Shown here: one piece after another, positions 26,154-34,581 of the stretch | Layout: every line of letters starts with the position of its first letter | How positions within the stretch are numbered: the stretch's first letter is position 1 | Assembly (NCBI GenBank): GCA_902492045.1 | Contig: CABUKB010000001.1 | Coordinates: 186,001-250,000, forward strand | Source: an uncultured Oscillospiraceae bacterium | GTDB lineage: Bacteria; Bacillota; Clostridia; Oscillospirales; Acutalibacteraceae | Direction: 5' to 3' | Length of the DNA stretch: 64,000 nt | The notes under the pieces: model-generated | Database searches by the model: none | What the model saw: the letters and a program-made list of their open reading frames with translations, nothing else | Told to the model about the DNA's origin: nothing | Program-made: the position numbers and the translations under genes

Positions 26154-26312
26154 TTATTTCTTGCCGTTTTGATCCGGTTTATCCTTAGCAAATTTGTTGA
26201 GAAGATTGACGACGAGCATGATGACACCCATCACCACGAAAATGCCGATCATACCGAGCAGCATCAGCAGCAGGGCATTGAGCAGGTTGTCTGTCTGAAA
26301 TACAATATCCAC
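26154..26312 (-). CDS. Small OadG-like decarboxylase gamma subunit
   Basis: A 52-residue protein read from a GTG with AAGGAGG 8 bases upstream. It has one long hydrophobic helix (about residues 10-38, LLLMLLGMIGIFVVMGVIMLVV) and a short charged tail (NKFAKDKPDQNGKK). This is the shape of the gamma subunit of sodium-pumping decarboxylases, which anchors the soluble alpha subunit to the beta subunit. It begins 17 bases after oadB. The tail lacks the His-rich zinc motif of classical OadG. Confidence 0.75.
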   Translation of the reverse strand: MDIVFQTDNLLNALLLMLLGMIGIFVVMGVIMLVVNLLNKFAKDKPDQNGKK

Positions 26313-26328
26313 CGATATATCCTCCTTA

Positions 26329-27546
26329 TCAGGCGCCGATCAGGCGGGGAACCACCGTCAGGATGATACCGCCGGCCACCACCGAGCCGATCTGTCCGGC
26401 AACGTTCGCGCCGACCGCGTGCATGAGCAGATGGTTCTGATTGTCTTCCTTGAGGGCCATTTTCTGAATCACCCGGGCCGACATCGGGAAGGCCGAGATC
26501 CCGGCGCCGCCCACCATGGGATTGATTTTCTTATCCTTAGGCAGAAAGATATTCATCAACTTGGCAAACAGCACGCCGCCGATGGTGTCAAACACAAAGG
26601 CCACCAGGCCGAGGCACATAATCACAATCGTGCCCACCGTCAGGAAAGCGCCGGCCTTCATGCTGGAGGAGATGGTCAGGCCGAGGACGATGGTAATCAA
26701 ATTCGCCAGCGTAGTCTGGGCGGTCTGGGACAGACTGTCCAGTTTCAGGCATTCCCGCAGCAGGTTGCCGAACATCAGCATGCCCACCAGGGAAACCGAG
26801 GGCGGGGCCACCAGGCCGGCGATGACGGTGACGAGAATCGGGAACAGGATGCGGGTGCGGCGGGACACCGACTGCGGATTATAAGGCATCCGGATCTGCC
26901 GTTCTTTCTTGGTCGTGACCAGCTTGATCGCCGCGGGCTGAATGATGGGGACCAACGCCATGTAGGAATAGGCGGCCACCGCGATTGCGCCCATATAATT
27001 GGACTTGAAAACCTGAGAGACCAAGATAGCGGTGGGGCCGTCGGCGGCGCCGATGATGCCGATGGAGGCGGCATCCCGGAAATCCGGGAACATAAAAGAG
27101 GCCACCAGCACCGTCAAAAAGATACCGAACTGGGCCGCCGCGCCGAACAAGAACATTTTGGGGTTTGAGAGTAGTGGACCGAAATCAATCATGGCGCCGA
27201 TGCCGATAAATAGCAATAGCGGCAGGGCTTCCGAGGCTTCGATCCCCACCTGGAACAGCCAGTCGATTATACCGGGAACCTCTTCCCCCAGAGATTCGTT
27301 CATTTGGTTGATGGCGCCGGACAAAGGCAGGTTGACCAGAATGGCGCCGATTCCCATCGGCATGAGCAGGGCCGGCTCAAAGTCTTTGGCGAGGGCCAGA
27401 TAGATCAGCAGGCCGCCGATGAGAATCATAACAAAATGCTTCCACCCAGGAACCATCATCACCTCATCATTGATGATTTCCTCATGGGTCGAGAAAAAAT
27501 ACGCGATCCCGTCGTATAGGAAACGGAAATGTTCGAAAAACTCCAC
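26329..27546 (-). CDS. oadB: Sodium-translocating decarboxylase beta subunit
   Basis: A 405-residue membrane protein of the OadB/MmdB/GcdB family. This subunit decarboxylates carboxybiotin and pumps sodium out of the cell. The conserved GIIGAADGPTAILVSQ segment (about residue 175) holds the Asp essential for sodium transport. About nine to eleven spans are predicted. The start is GTG at 27546 with GAGGAG upstream. Only the small gamma gene follows, then proS; no carboxyltransferase alpha or biotin-carrier gene is in the window, so the partner subunit must be encoded elsewhere. Confidence 0.94.
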   Translation of the reverse strand: MEFFEHFRFLYDGIAYFFSTHEEIINDEVMMVPGWKHFVMILIGGLLIYLALAKDFEPALLMPMGIGAILVNLPLSGAINQMNESLGEEVPGIIDWLFQVGIEASEALPLLLFIGIGAMIDFGPLLSNPKMFLFGAAAQFGIFLTVLVASFMFPDFRDAASIGIIGAADGPTAILVSQVFKSNYMGAIAVAAYSYMALVPIIQPAAIKLVTTKKERQIRMPYNPQSVSRRTRILFPILVTVIAGLVAPPSVSLVGMLMFGNLLRECLKLDSLSQTAQTTLANLITIVLGLTISSSMKAGAFLTVGTIVIMCLGLVAFVFDTIGGVLFAKLMNIFLPKDKKINPMVGGAGISAFPMSARVIQKMALKEDNQNHLLMHAVGANVAGQIGSVVAGGIILTVVPRLIGA

Positions 27547-27588
27547 CGCAGACTCTCCTCTTTTTTGGATTCAGATGATCAGTTACCT

Positions 27589-27617
27589 ATTATATAGGAA
27601 CTTGCTGGGATTTTCAA
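27589..27617 (-). promoter_or_regulatory. Sigma-A promoter for oadB
   Basis: On the minus strand TTGAAA (27612-27617) and TATAAT (27589-27594) are 17 bases apart. Confidence 0.85.
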
Positions 27618-27717
27618 CTGCAATCTGTGTGAATACCACGCTTTTTCCGATCTTCCGCTCTTTTCCCCGTGCAGGAGCCGGAATTTTCAATAAAAAGGAC
27701 GGAAAAAGGAAAAAGAC

Positions 27718-27747
27718 TTGACGCATAACCGGATTTCGAGGCATAGT
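27718..27747 (+). promoter_or_regulatory. Promoter for membrane protein gene
   Basis: TTGACG at 27718-27723 and a CATAGT -10 at 27742-27747, 18-base spacer; several overlapping AT-rich -10 candidates exist. Confidence 0.5.
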
Positions 27748-27781
27748 ATAAAGAGAAAATCCGCATGGATGGAGTGGTAGG

Positions 27782-28498
27782 ATGAAAAGAACAACCATTT
27801 GGAAAACGATCTATTATACAGCCTTGGCTGCCTATGCCGTGGGCGGGATCGCCATCGGCCTGTATACCGGGCTGGTGACAAAAGACCGGCCGTTCATGGG
27901 GTTTGCCGGGCTGTTGTTTCTGCCGCTTCCCTGGCTGATCCGGGTGGTTTTCCGCCTCAAACCCGCCTACCTCGCTGACACCTGCCTCATCGCGTTTATC
28001 TTCGCCGCGTTTGAACTGGGCGTGGCATTGAGCTGGTACAGCAAGTTTCCTTATTACGACCTGATCGCGCATGGCGTGAGCGGAGTGGTCTTTACCGCCG
28101 TGGGGCTGTGCGGCTTCTATCTTTTGCGGGAGGACAAGCACGCTCCCATGAAAAAAGACCGGCTGCTCGCCGTCTCCTTTTCCTTCCTGTTCTCCATGAC
28201 CGCCGCAGGGCTGTGGGAGATTGTGGAATACGTCATCTATCTGTTGTTTGGGAACGATTCCCAGTACGCCATAGCCCCCTATGCCGGATATAACGGGGTG
28301 GCGGATACAATGGAAGACATGATGATCTGTATGCTGGGGACCGCCGTCATGTGCGTCTTTCTGTGGTTCCATCTGGGTGGACGCCGTTTCTTTTTCGTCG
28401 CGCCGGTCGACCAGTTTGTCCGGGCCAACTGGGGGGATACCGCATCCGCCGGTCCTGGGGAAAAGAAAGAAGGCCAGGAACAGACGGGCGCCGGATGA
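27782..28498 (+). CDS. DUF2238/YjdF-like membrane protein
   Basis: A 238-residue protein with about six membrane spans. Conserved polar residues lie in the membrane: YYDLIAHGVSGVVF near residue 90, GLWEIVEYVIYLLFG near 142 and VADTMEDMMICMLG near 178. This spacing of D-H, E-E and D-D motifs resembles the DUF2238 (YjdF) family, whose role is unknown; the motifs look like a metal-dependent intramembrane site. A soluble tail of 30 residues ends the protein. The ribosome site is weak (GGAG at some distance). It is divergent from oadB. Confidence 0.7.
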   Translation: MKRTTIWKTIYYTALAAYAVGGIAIGLYTGLVTKDRPFMGFAGLLFLPLPWLIRVVFRLKPAYLADTCLIAFIFAAFELGVALSWYSKFPYYDLIAHGVSGVVFTAVGLCGFYLLREDKHAPMKKDRLLAVSFSFLFSMTAAGLWEIVEYVIYLLFGNDSQYAIAPYAGYNGVADTMEDMMICMLGTAVMCVFLWFHLGGRRFFFVAPVDQFVRANWGDTASAGPGEKKEGQEQTGAG

Positions 28499-28647
28499 TC
28501 CGTTCGGTTTCGGGACGTTGAAACAGGCGTTCTCGCCATGGACAAGGGGAACGGCGATCCATTATCCGTTTTTTATTGGAAACAGACAGGCACAAAACCT
28601 CATTTTCTGACATAGGTATATAAAAGTCATGAAACGGAGGAGAGGCT

Positions 28648-29007
28648 ATGCTGCTGGAACTGTTCCATTCTCTGTCCAATATCTTCTATATGGCATTACA
28701 CGTAGTCAACTCGGGTTCCTTTCCCAAGCCCCTGAGTGCGAAGGAAGAACGGGACTGCCTGGAGGCGTTTCACAACCAGGGCGACCTGGAAGCGCGGAAC
28801 CGCCTGGTCGAACATAACCTGCGCCTCGTTGCCCATATCATCAAAAAATATTATAGTTCCGTGCGGGACCAGGACGATCTGATCTCCATCGGCACGATTG
28901 GATTGATGAAGGCGGTGAGCACCTTCGATTATTCCAAGGGAATCCGTCTGGCCACCTATGCCTCCCGTTGTATTGAAAATGCGATTCTATCACAACGGCT
29001 CTTTTGA
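28648..29007 (+). pseudogene. sigK: Truncated sigma-K (N-terminal half only)
   Basis: This 119-codon ORF matches the first half of the late sporulation sigma factor SigK. It includes the pro-segment-like hydrophobic start, PLSAKEERDCLEAF, ARNRLVEHNLRLVAHIIKKY and DLISIGTIGLMKAVSTFDYS, up to LATYASRCIENAIL. Similarity stops after residue 113 and a stop codon follows six residues later. Regions 3 and 4, which bind the -35 element, are missing. In B. subtilis the skin element interrupts sigK at about residue 112, the same place. The bases after the stop read a KTK-containing stretch in another frame but no recognisable region 3 or 4. Ribosome site GGAGGAGAGG is intact. It could be decayed or half of a rearranged gene. 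Confidence 0.8.
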
Positions 29008-29112
29008 GAAAACGAAGCGGAACCCGCCCCTTTTTCTCGGCAAGAAATCCCTGCGCCAGCGGGAAGACTCTGATTACGCGGGGGCACAATACCTTTACCC
29101 GATCCGATAGAT

Positions 29113-29148
29113 AAAGCCTCGGGAGACAACCATCTCCCGAGGCTTTTT
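29113..29148. terminator. Bidirectional terminator between sigK remnant and S4 gene
   Basis: A perfect 14-bp stem (29113-29126 with 29133-29146) with a T run on the plus strand to 29148 and a shorter one on the minus strand. Confidence 0.88.
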
Positions 29149-29157
29149 AACCCATCG

Positions 29158-29403
29158 TCAAGTGTCCAGCAGACGGTACAGCAGCGCCGCATCGCTTTTG
29201 GCGACGGTCTCCTGGACTGACACGACCTCCGCTTTCAGTTCCCGCGCACCCAGGGACAGCGAAAGAACATCCCCCGGCTTGACCTCATAAGACGCCCGGG
29301 CCACCTTGCCGTTGACCAGCACCCGGCCCGCGTCGCAGGCTTCATTGGCGACCGTCCGGCGCTTGATCAGGCGGGACACTTTCAGATACTTATCGAGCCG
29401 CAT
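29158..29403 (-). CDS. rqcP: S4-domain RNA-binding protein (RqcP/YabO type)
   Basis: An 81-residue single S4 domain starting MRLDKYLKVSRLIKRRTVANEACDAGRVLVNGKV, the family pattern of RqcP (YabO) and Hsp15. In B. subtilis RqcP assists RqcH in adding alanine tails to peptides stuck on free 50S subunits. The ATG at 29403 has AAGGAGA upstream. The order mazG, hup, S4 gene is the same as in many Firmicutes, where sporulation genes yabP and yabQ follow; here they are absent and the sigK remnant lies next instead. Confidence 0.9.
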   Translation of the reverse strand: MRLDKYLKVSRLIKRRTVANEACDAGRVLVNGKVARASYEVKPGDVLSLSLGARELKAEVVSVQETVAKSDAALLYRLLDT

Positions 29404-29548
29404 AGGGATCTCTCCTTTTCCAATCATGGCGGGAATCACCGGCCAAAGCGCTCCGTCTCACAGGATTGGCATCCTCTGTCCATTCCCCGCCCTGCATACC
29501 GCAGAAAAACCGTTCGATTCTGCTGGTGACAGCGCCGAATAGAATATC

Positions 29549-29574
29549 AGGAGCCGCCCGGCGGACGGCTCCTG
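29549..29574 (-). terminator. Hairpin after hup
   Basis: Arms 29549-29557 and 29566-29574 pair over 9 bp; on the minus strand only a weak AT-rich tail follows. Confidence 0.55.
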
Positions 29575-29602
29575 ACGAAAAGATTTCGCCGATGAGGGTA
29601 GA

Positions 29603-29878
29603 TTACTTTGCCACAGCGTCCTTGAAGGACTTGCCAGCCTTGAAAACGGGCTGCTTGGAAGCCGGGATGACAATCGCTTCCTTCGTGCGGGGATTGCGGC
29701 CGGTACGGGCTTCACGGTTCCGGACTTCAAAGGTACCGAAACCTACCAGCTGAACCTTATCGCCGGAGGAAACCGCCTCGACAACCGATTCCAGAACAGC
29801 GGAAACGGCTTTCTCAGCGTCTTTTTTGGACATTCCGGTCTTCTCGGTCACAGCGGTAATCAGTTCTACTTTGTTCAT
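29603..29878 (-). CDS. hup: HU-family DNA-binding protein
   Basis: A 91-residue histone-like protein that bends and compacts DNA. It starts MNKVELITAVTEKTGMSKKDAEKAV and carries the DNA-binding arm signature GFGTFEVRNREARTGRNPRT. Length and residues fit standard HU. The ATG at 29878 follows GGAGG. It lies 22 bases after mazG, and the hairpin behind it suggests hup is the abundant end of that transcript. Confidence 0.97.
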   Translation of the reverse strand: MNKVELITAVTEKTGMSKKDAEKAVSAVLESVVEAVSSGDKVQLVGFGTFEVRNREARTGRNPRTKEAIVIPASKQPVFKAGKSFKDAVAK

Positions 29879-29900
29879 GATGAAACCTCCATTACTTTTT

Positions 29901-30728
29901 CTATCCCAGCGGGGTTGATTCCTCGCGCGGATCCAATCGTTTGGCCTCGTCCCACAAGGCGTCCATCTCCTCGAGAGACGCGGCGGCCAGGTCGATGTCC
30001 CGGTCTCTCGCCAGTTCCTCCACCCGGGCAAAGCGGCGGATAAATTTGTCGGTCGAACCGGTGAGCGCCTGTTCGGCATCGACGTGCAGAAAACGGGATA
30101 CGTTGACGGCGGAAAACAGCAGATCCCCCAGCTCTTCCTCAATAGCCGCGTGGTTTTCCATCGCCAGGGCTTCCCGAAATTCCGTGGTCTCATTTTCGAG
30201 CGCATCCAAGGCCCCGGAAATGTCCGGCCAGTCAAAACCCACCCGTTTCGCACGGTTCTGCACCTTGGCGGCCCTCATGAGGGCGGGCAGCGAACGGGGA
30301 ACGGCGCGGAGCAGTTCAGCCTGGGTTTTACCGCCCTTGGTCTGGCGCTTGATCGCGTCCCAGTTCTGCAAAACCTGACCGGCACTGTCCACGGTGACCT
30401 CCCCGAATACATGAGGATGCCGGACCACGAGTTTTTTGCAAATCCCATCCACAACATCGCCAAAGGCAAAGGCGCCGTTTTCCTCTTCTATGCAGGCATG
30501 AAACACCACCTGGAGCAGCACATCGCCGAGCTCTTCCTTCAGGCCGGCGGTGTCCTTCAGCCGGATAGCCTCCAGCGCCTCGTGCGTTTCCTCGAGAAAA
30601 TCGCTGGCAATGCTCTCATGGGTTTGCTCCCGATCCCAGGGGCACCCTTCGGGAGAACGAAGCAGAGCCATAATCGTCAGCAGATCGTCCACGGTGTATT
30701 GATCTTTTGTTTGAAAAGAGACCGCCAT
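29901..30728 (-). CDS. mazG: Nucleoside triphosphate pyrophosphohydrolase MazG
   Basis: A 275-residue MazG protein with two all-alpha NTP-PPase domains. The N-terminal half has PEGCPWDREQTHESIASDFLEE and the EELGDVLLQVVFH metal-binding helix near residue 65. The C-terminal half repeats the pattern with EEELGDLLFSAVNVSRFL near 210. It hydrolyses nucleoside triphosphates to monophosphates, clearing aberrant nucleotides. It leads the mazG-hup-S4 group and has its own promoter. Confidence 0.95.
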   Translation of the reverse strand: MAVSFQTKDQYTVDDLLTIMALLRSPEGCPWDREQTHESIASDFLEETHEALEAIRLKDTAGLKEELGDVLLQVVFHACIEEENGAFAFGDVVDGICKKLVVRHPHVFGEVTVDSAGQVLQNWDAIKRQTKGGKTQAELLRAVPRSLPALMRAAKVQNRAKRVGFDWPDISGALDALENETTEFREALAMENHAAIEEELGDLLFSAVNVSRFLHVDAEQALTGSTDKFIRRFARVEELARDRDIDLAAASLEEMDALWDEAKRLDPREESTPLG

Positions 30729-30796
30729 ACGCTCTCCTCCGCATCGAAGAGACCGCGTTCACTGGCCTTTATACCAGCGTCCCGCAAGCCAACCCT

Positions 30797-30825
30797 ATCT
30801 TACCTTATTTGATTTCCTTTTTCAA
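30797..30825 (-). promoter_or_regulatory. Sigma-A promoter for mazG-hup-rqcP
   Basis: On the minus strand TTGAAA (30820-30825) and TAAGAT (30797-30802) are 17 bases apart, about 70 bases before the mazG start. Confidence 0.7.
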
Positions 30826-30924
30826 GAACTTTGTGCAATTTTTTCTTTGATATATGGCCTAAAATCCCGCTTGAAGCGCGGACAGTCCATATTTGACTGG
30901 TCAATTTGCCAGTTTTCACCAATT

Positions 30925-32214
30925 CTAGCGGGAGAGTATGGTCCTGACGGCTTCCGCAGCCCTGGCCCGCACCTGTTCGATATCCAGCGTCAGAAACGTG
31001 CCGTCCCGGTAAAGCACCCGTCCGTCCACCATCGTCAGGCGCACCGCGCCGCCGTTCGCGGCGTATACCAGATTGGAAACGGCGGAATGGCAGGGCGTCA
31101 TATACGGTGCCTGCATATCCACCATCACCAAATCCGCCTGATACCCGGGGAGAACATCTCCTGCCGTTTCCCGCCCCTGGGACAAGGCGCCTGCGCGGGT
31201 GGCCATATACAGGGTCCGGGCCGCCGGCAGCGCCAATGAATCCTGATCCACCCCCTTGGCCAATAAGGAGGCGGTCCGCAATTCCTCGAACATGTCCAGC
31301 GCGTTGTTGCTTGCCGCCGAATCGGTTCCGATTGCCACGCGAATCCCCATTTGGTCCCACTTTTTCACTTGGGCGATGCCGCTGCCCAGCTTCAGATTGC
31401 TCTTGGCGCAGTGGGCGATGGTGGCGTCGCCGGCGTGGGCGATCAGCTCCATATCGGAATCGGTCAGCCAGACGCCGTGCGCTAGAGTAACCGGGTTGTC
31501 CAGCACACCGGTCTCCTTGAGAAGCTGCGTGGGGGTCATGCCGTGGCGTTCCACGCACTCGAGTTGCTCCTTACGGGTCTCGGAGAGATGCACCTGCATC
31601 CGCGCTCCGGCCTCCGCCGCCAGCGTCGCGGCGTCACACAGAATATCGGGCCGGGTGGTGTATTCGGAATGCGGCGCCACGTCGATGCGGATACGCCCCC
31701 CGTCCGCGCCCTGAAAGGACGAAAGCAGATCCCGAATCTCGCTATAGGCGGGCAGATCGCGAAAGGACTTGGCCGGATCAAAGCAACTGATCCCCCGGCC
31801 GATATTGGCCTTTATCCCGCAGGACAGGGCGGCCTCGGCGATTCGGCCGCAAAAATAATACATATCTGAAAACGAGGTCGTCCCGGAGGCGATCATCTCC
31901 GCCATCCCCAGCAACCCTCCCCAGTAAACGTCATCCCCCGTCAGTTTGTCTTCGAACGGAAAGATCCGTTTCGTCAGCCAGGTGTCCAGGGGCAGGTCGT
32001 CCCCGTATCCCCGCATCAGGGTCATGGCCACATGGGTATGGGCGTTGACCAGCCCCGGCATGAGCAGGCAGCCCGAACCGTCCACCCGTTCCCCCTCAGC
32101 CGGCAGGGGCTTATCCGGCCCCACATAGGCGATCCGGGTTCCCCGAACCACCACGGTCTGATGGGGCAGAACCGTGCCGTCGGCCCTCACCACCGTAATA
32201 TCGTCAAACCACAT
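30925..32214 (-). CDS. mtaD: MTA/SAH deaminase-type amidohydrolase
   Basis: A 429-residue amidohydrolase of the 5-methylthioadenosine/S-adenosylhomocysteine deaminase family. The metal-binding NAHTHVAMTLMRGYGDDLPLD is near residue 55, EMIASGTTSFSDMY near 110, and the later ligands lie in VTLAHGVWLTDSDM and VAIGTDSAASNNALDMFEE. It deaminates adenosine-type by-products of methyl transfer to inosine forms. It lies 13 bases after a purine nucleoside phosphorylase, so the two probably carry out deamination then phosphorolysis for purine salvage. Confidence 0.9.
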   Translation of the reverse strand: MWFDDITVVRADGTVLPHQTVVVRGTRIAYVGPDKPLPAEGERVDGSGCLLMPGLVNAHTHVAMTLMRGYGDDLPLDTWLTKRIFPFEDKLTGDDVYWGGLLGMAEMIASGTTSFSDMYYFCGRIAEAALSCGIKANIGRGISCFDPAKSFRDLPAYSEIRDLLSSFQGADGGRIRIDVAPHSEYTTRPDILCDAATLAAEAGARMQVHLSETRKEQLECVERHGMTPTQLLKETGVLDNPVTLAHGVWLTDSDMELIAHAGDATIAHCAKSNLKLGSGIAQVKKWDQMGIRVAIGTDSAASNNALDMFEELRTASLLAKGVDQDSLALPAARTLYMATRAGALSQGRETAGDVLPGYQADLVMVDMQAPYMTPCHSAVSNLVYAANGGAVRLTMVDGRVLYRDGTFLTLDIEQVRARAAEAVRTILSR

Positions 32215-32227
32215 CCGCCACCCCTCC

Positions 32228-33061
32228 TTATGAAATCACCTCGATGGTCTTCCGCACCAGCGCACGGAAGGAACCGGCCGCAGCCGCGGCATTCTGCGTC
32301 ACTTCTTCGTCGCTCACTTTTTCCTGCATACCGGCGGCCAGATTGGTGATACAGGATAATCCGAGGACTTCCATTCCGCACTGGCGGGCCGCTGTCGCCT
32401 CCGGAGCGGTGGACATCCCCACCGCGTCTCCGCCCAGCAGACGGATAGCGCGGATTTCCGCCGGCGTTTCGAACTGCGGACCCGCCATAAAAAAGTAGAC
32501 ACCCTCACGCAGTGGAATCCCCAGTTCTTCGGCACACCGGCGGGCCTTTTCGGACAGAGCCGGGGAATAGGTCCGGGTCATATCGAAAAACCGGTCGCCA
32601 AACCGGGGATCGACCTCGCCACGGGACGGACTCTCCCGGCAAAACTGGATATGATCGGTAATCAGCATCAAATCGCCGACATGAAAGGACGTGTTGACCC
32701 CTCCGGCGGCGTTGGTCAGCACCAGCTTGCGAATCCCCAGAAGATGCATCACCCGCACATAAAAAGCGACGGTTTCCATATCGTAGCCTTCGTAAAAATG
32801 GAAACGGCCCGCCATCACGGCCACCGGACGGCCCGCCAGCCGCCCCAGCACCAGCTGGCCCGCATGAGATTTAACCGTGGAAGCGGGAAACCCGGGGATG
32901 TCCCCATACCGCAACTCGATGGGGTCCATGACCTCTTCGGCCAGTCCCCCCAGACCGGACCCCAAAACCAAACAGATCTCCGGCGGAGGGGCGGCGGATG
33001 CCTCCAGCCGTTTTTGAATGAAAGACGCCGCTTTTTCGTACCGTTCAAACGGGATCGCCAT
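32228..33061 (-). CDS. punA: Purine-nucleoside phosphorylase
   Basis: A 277-residue trimeric-type purine nucleoside phosphorylase. Landmarks are CLVLGSGLGGLAEEV near residue 32, the phosphate-binding GRFHFYEGYDMETVAFYVRV near 85, LVLTNAAGGVNTSFHVGDLMLITDHI near 112, GVYFFMAGPQFETPAEIRA near 190, and DAVGMSTAPEATAARQCGMEVLGLSCITN near 212. It splits inosine or guanosine with phosphate. GGAGG precedes the ATG. The terminator of the upstream gene ends only 18 bases before, so its promoter is not obvious. Confidence 0.95.
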   Translation of the reverse strand: MAIPFERYEKAASFIQKRLEASAAPPPEICLVLGSGLGGLAEEVMDPIELRYGDIPGFPASTVKSHAGQLVLGRLAGRPVAVMAGRFHFYEGYDMETVAFYVRVMHLLGIRKLVLTNAAGGVNTSFHVGDLMLITDHIQFCRESPSRGEVDPRFGDRFFDMTRTYSPALSEKARRCAEELGIPLREGVYFFMAGPQFETPAEIRAIRLLGGDAVGMSTAPEATAARQCGMEVLGLSCITNLAAGMQEKVSDEEVTQNAAAAAGSFRALVRKTIEVIS

Positions 33062-33078
33062 GCTGCCTCCATCCCTTC

Positions 33079-33107
33079 AAAAAAAGGGGGTTCACTCCGG
33101 AACCCCC
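33079..33107 (-). terminator. Intrinsic terminator after zinc-ribbon gene
   Basis: An 8-bp stem (33100-33107 with 33086-33093) followed on the minus strand by seven T (33079-33085). Confidence 0.92.
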
Positions 33108-33114
33108 ATCTTGA

Positions 33115-33504
33115 TTATTTGGCTTCTTCCTCCGCCTTTGGCGGTTGCTCCAGCTTGGCCCCGCACTTTTTGCAGAATACCGAATCGTCGGTGTTGACCG
33201 TGTTGCAGGCCTTGCAGCAGACGGCATTTTTGTACTGAAGCACTTTTGCGCGCAGAGCCTCGAGCTTGACATACTGGTCATCCACCTTAGCGACGCATTC
33301 GTCCACCATGGTGGATACGTCTTCGCCCGCCTTTTTCCCATCGTACACCAGCCGGCCGAGACCCTCCAGGATAGAGGAAATCTCCCGCTCGGTGTCCGCC
33401 ATCTCCATTTTCAGCTTGGTCACTTCGACAAAATCCGTCGTTTTCTTTCCGGCCGACTCCGCAACATTCCGGGCCTTGCACAGCACATCTTCAAACGTTC
33501 CCAT
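33115..33504 (-). CDS. Coiled-coil zinc-ribbon protein
   Basis: A 129-residue protein of unknown function. Residues 1-85 are helical with heptad-like spacing (FVEVTKLKMEMADTEREISSILEGLG). Residues 95-115 form a zinc ribbon: CCKACNTVNTDDSVFCKKCG. Similar small proteins with a helical part and a C-terminal ribbon occur in many Firmicutes. The ATG at 33504 has AAAGGAG 10 bases upstream. It has a good promoter and a terminator of its own, so it is an independent unit. Confidence 0.75.
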   Translation of the reverse strand: MGTFEDVLCKARNVAESAGKKTTDFVEVTKLKMEMADTEREISSILEGLGRLVYDGKKAGEDVSTMVDECVAKVDDQYVKLEALRAKVLQYKNAVCCKACNTVNTDDSVFCKKCGAKLEQPPKAEEEAK

Positions 33505-33538
33505 CAATCTCAGGCTCCTTTCGCTCTGTGATAGCTTC

Positions 33539-33567
33539 ATTATAGACGATCTATCCGGCAAATTCAA
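33539..33567 (-). promoter_or_regulatory. Sigma-A promoter for zinc-ribbon gene
   Basis: On the minus strand TTGAAT (33562-33567) and TATAAT (33539-33544) are exactly 17 bases apart. Confidence 0.85.
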
Positions 33568-33630
33568 TAGACAATGTATGAACATCCGCCGATACCTCTC
33601 CGTCCGGATACAGACCTCCTTCTTCTGTTT

Positions 33631-34581
33631 TCAAGAATACAACCCCCCGCCCATAAATTCGCGCAGCAGGGAATCCTGCGGAACCAAACTGCCCGGCAGT
33701 TCGAGAAAATCCGTCAACGCCGCCGTCAGATGATCAATCATCTCCCGCCCCGGGCAGTCAGCCGGGACCTGCCGCAGCAAGGGGAGCAACGCGGCGCCCA
33801 ACACGCAGGGCTCATAGGCATGGGTGGTGTCGATCACCACATCAGCCGTATCCACATAGGGAAACATATACAGATTCTCTCCCCTAACCACCTGCGGCCA
33901 CATCTGCAGGGTGTTCTGAATCGTGCTGTCCCGGAACTTGTAATCCCGCAGCATCCGCCGGATCAGCCGGATATCCCGCCGTTTGAGCCATTTGTCGCTG
34001 CCGTTGTAGACCGGGGTGACGGTGTTGATAAACACTTTGAACAGGGTATCCCCCGACAAATGCTCTTCAAATACCGGATTGAGCGCATGAATTCCCTCGA
34101 AAATCACCACCGATTCCGGTCCGATATGCAGAGGCCGGGTTGCCGCCGCAGGCCGTCCCGCCTTAAAGTCGAACAGTGGCAGATTGGTGGAACCGGTTTC
34201 GACGATCTCCTGCATACAGGTTTGCAATTGGACGAGATTAAGCGCCTCAAGAGCCTCGTAATCGAAGCTGCCGTCCTCAAGTACGGGAGCCCGTTCTCGG
34301 CCACGGTAGAAATCATCCAGAGATACGGTATGGGCGTCTACCGCCATCTCCCGCAGCGAATCCCGCAGCAGCAGCGCGGTTGTCGTTTTCCCCGATGAAC
34401 TCGGGCCGCACAGCATGACGATCCGCCGTCCGTGAAGCCCGGCAGCGAGGTGGCGGGCCAGCCGCCCGACCTCCCCCGCATACCGCGCGTCTTCCTCCTC
34501 GATAAAGCACAGCGCGGCCTGCTGTGCGCGCCGGTTAATCTCCGACAGTTGCAGTTGCCGCCGTTCCATAAATGTGTTCAT
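33631..34581 (-). CDS. Uridine kinase-like P-loop nucleoside kinase
   Basis: A 316-residue kinase of the phosphoribulokinase/uridine kinase family. The P-loop MLCGPSSSGKTTTALLL is near residue 58, the substrate segment VSLDDFYRGRE near 88, FEGIHALNPVFE near 160, and RRDIRLIRRMLRDYKFRDSTIQNTLQMW near 195. This form is longer than Udk and resembles the C-terminal half of the TGS-domain nucleoside kinases in Clostridia; the TGS part is absent. The ATG at 34581 follows AAAGGA. The frame stays open to 34968, but that region has no ribosome site and reaches into the cassette. Confidence 0.85.
   Translation of the reverse strand: MNTFMERRQLQLSEINRRAQQAALCFIEEEDARYAGEVGRLARHLAAGLHGRRIVMLCGPSSSGKTTTALLLRDSLREMAVDAHTVSLDDFYRGRERAPVLEDGSFDYEALEALNLVQLQTCMQEIVETGSTNLPLFDFKAGRPAAATRPLHIGPESVVIFEGIHALNPVFEEHLSGDTLFKVFINTVTPVYNGSDKWLKRRDIRLIRRMLRDYKFRDSTIQNTLQMWPQVVRGENLYMFPYVDTADVVIDTTHAYEPCVLGAALLPLLRQVPADCPGREMIDHLTAALTDFLELPGSLVPQDSLLREFMGGGLYS

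Noticed and set aside
23986..26172. A 728-codon plus-strand frame
   Set aside because: Antisense shadow of proS and a cyclophilin gene; low-complexity, His/Arg-rich translation and no ribosome site.
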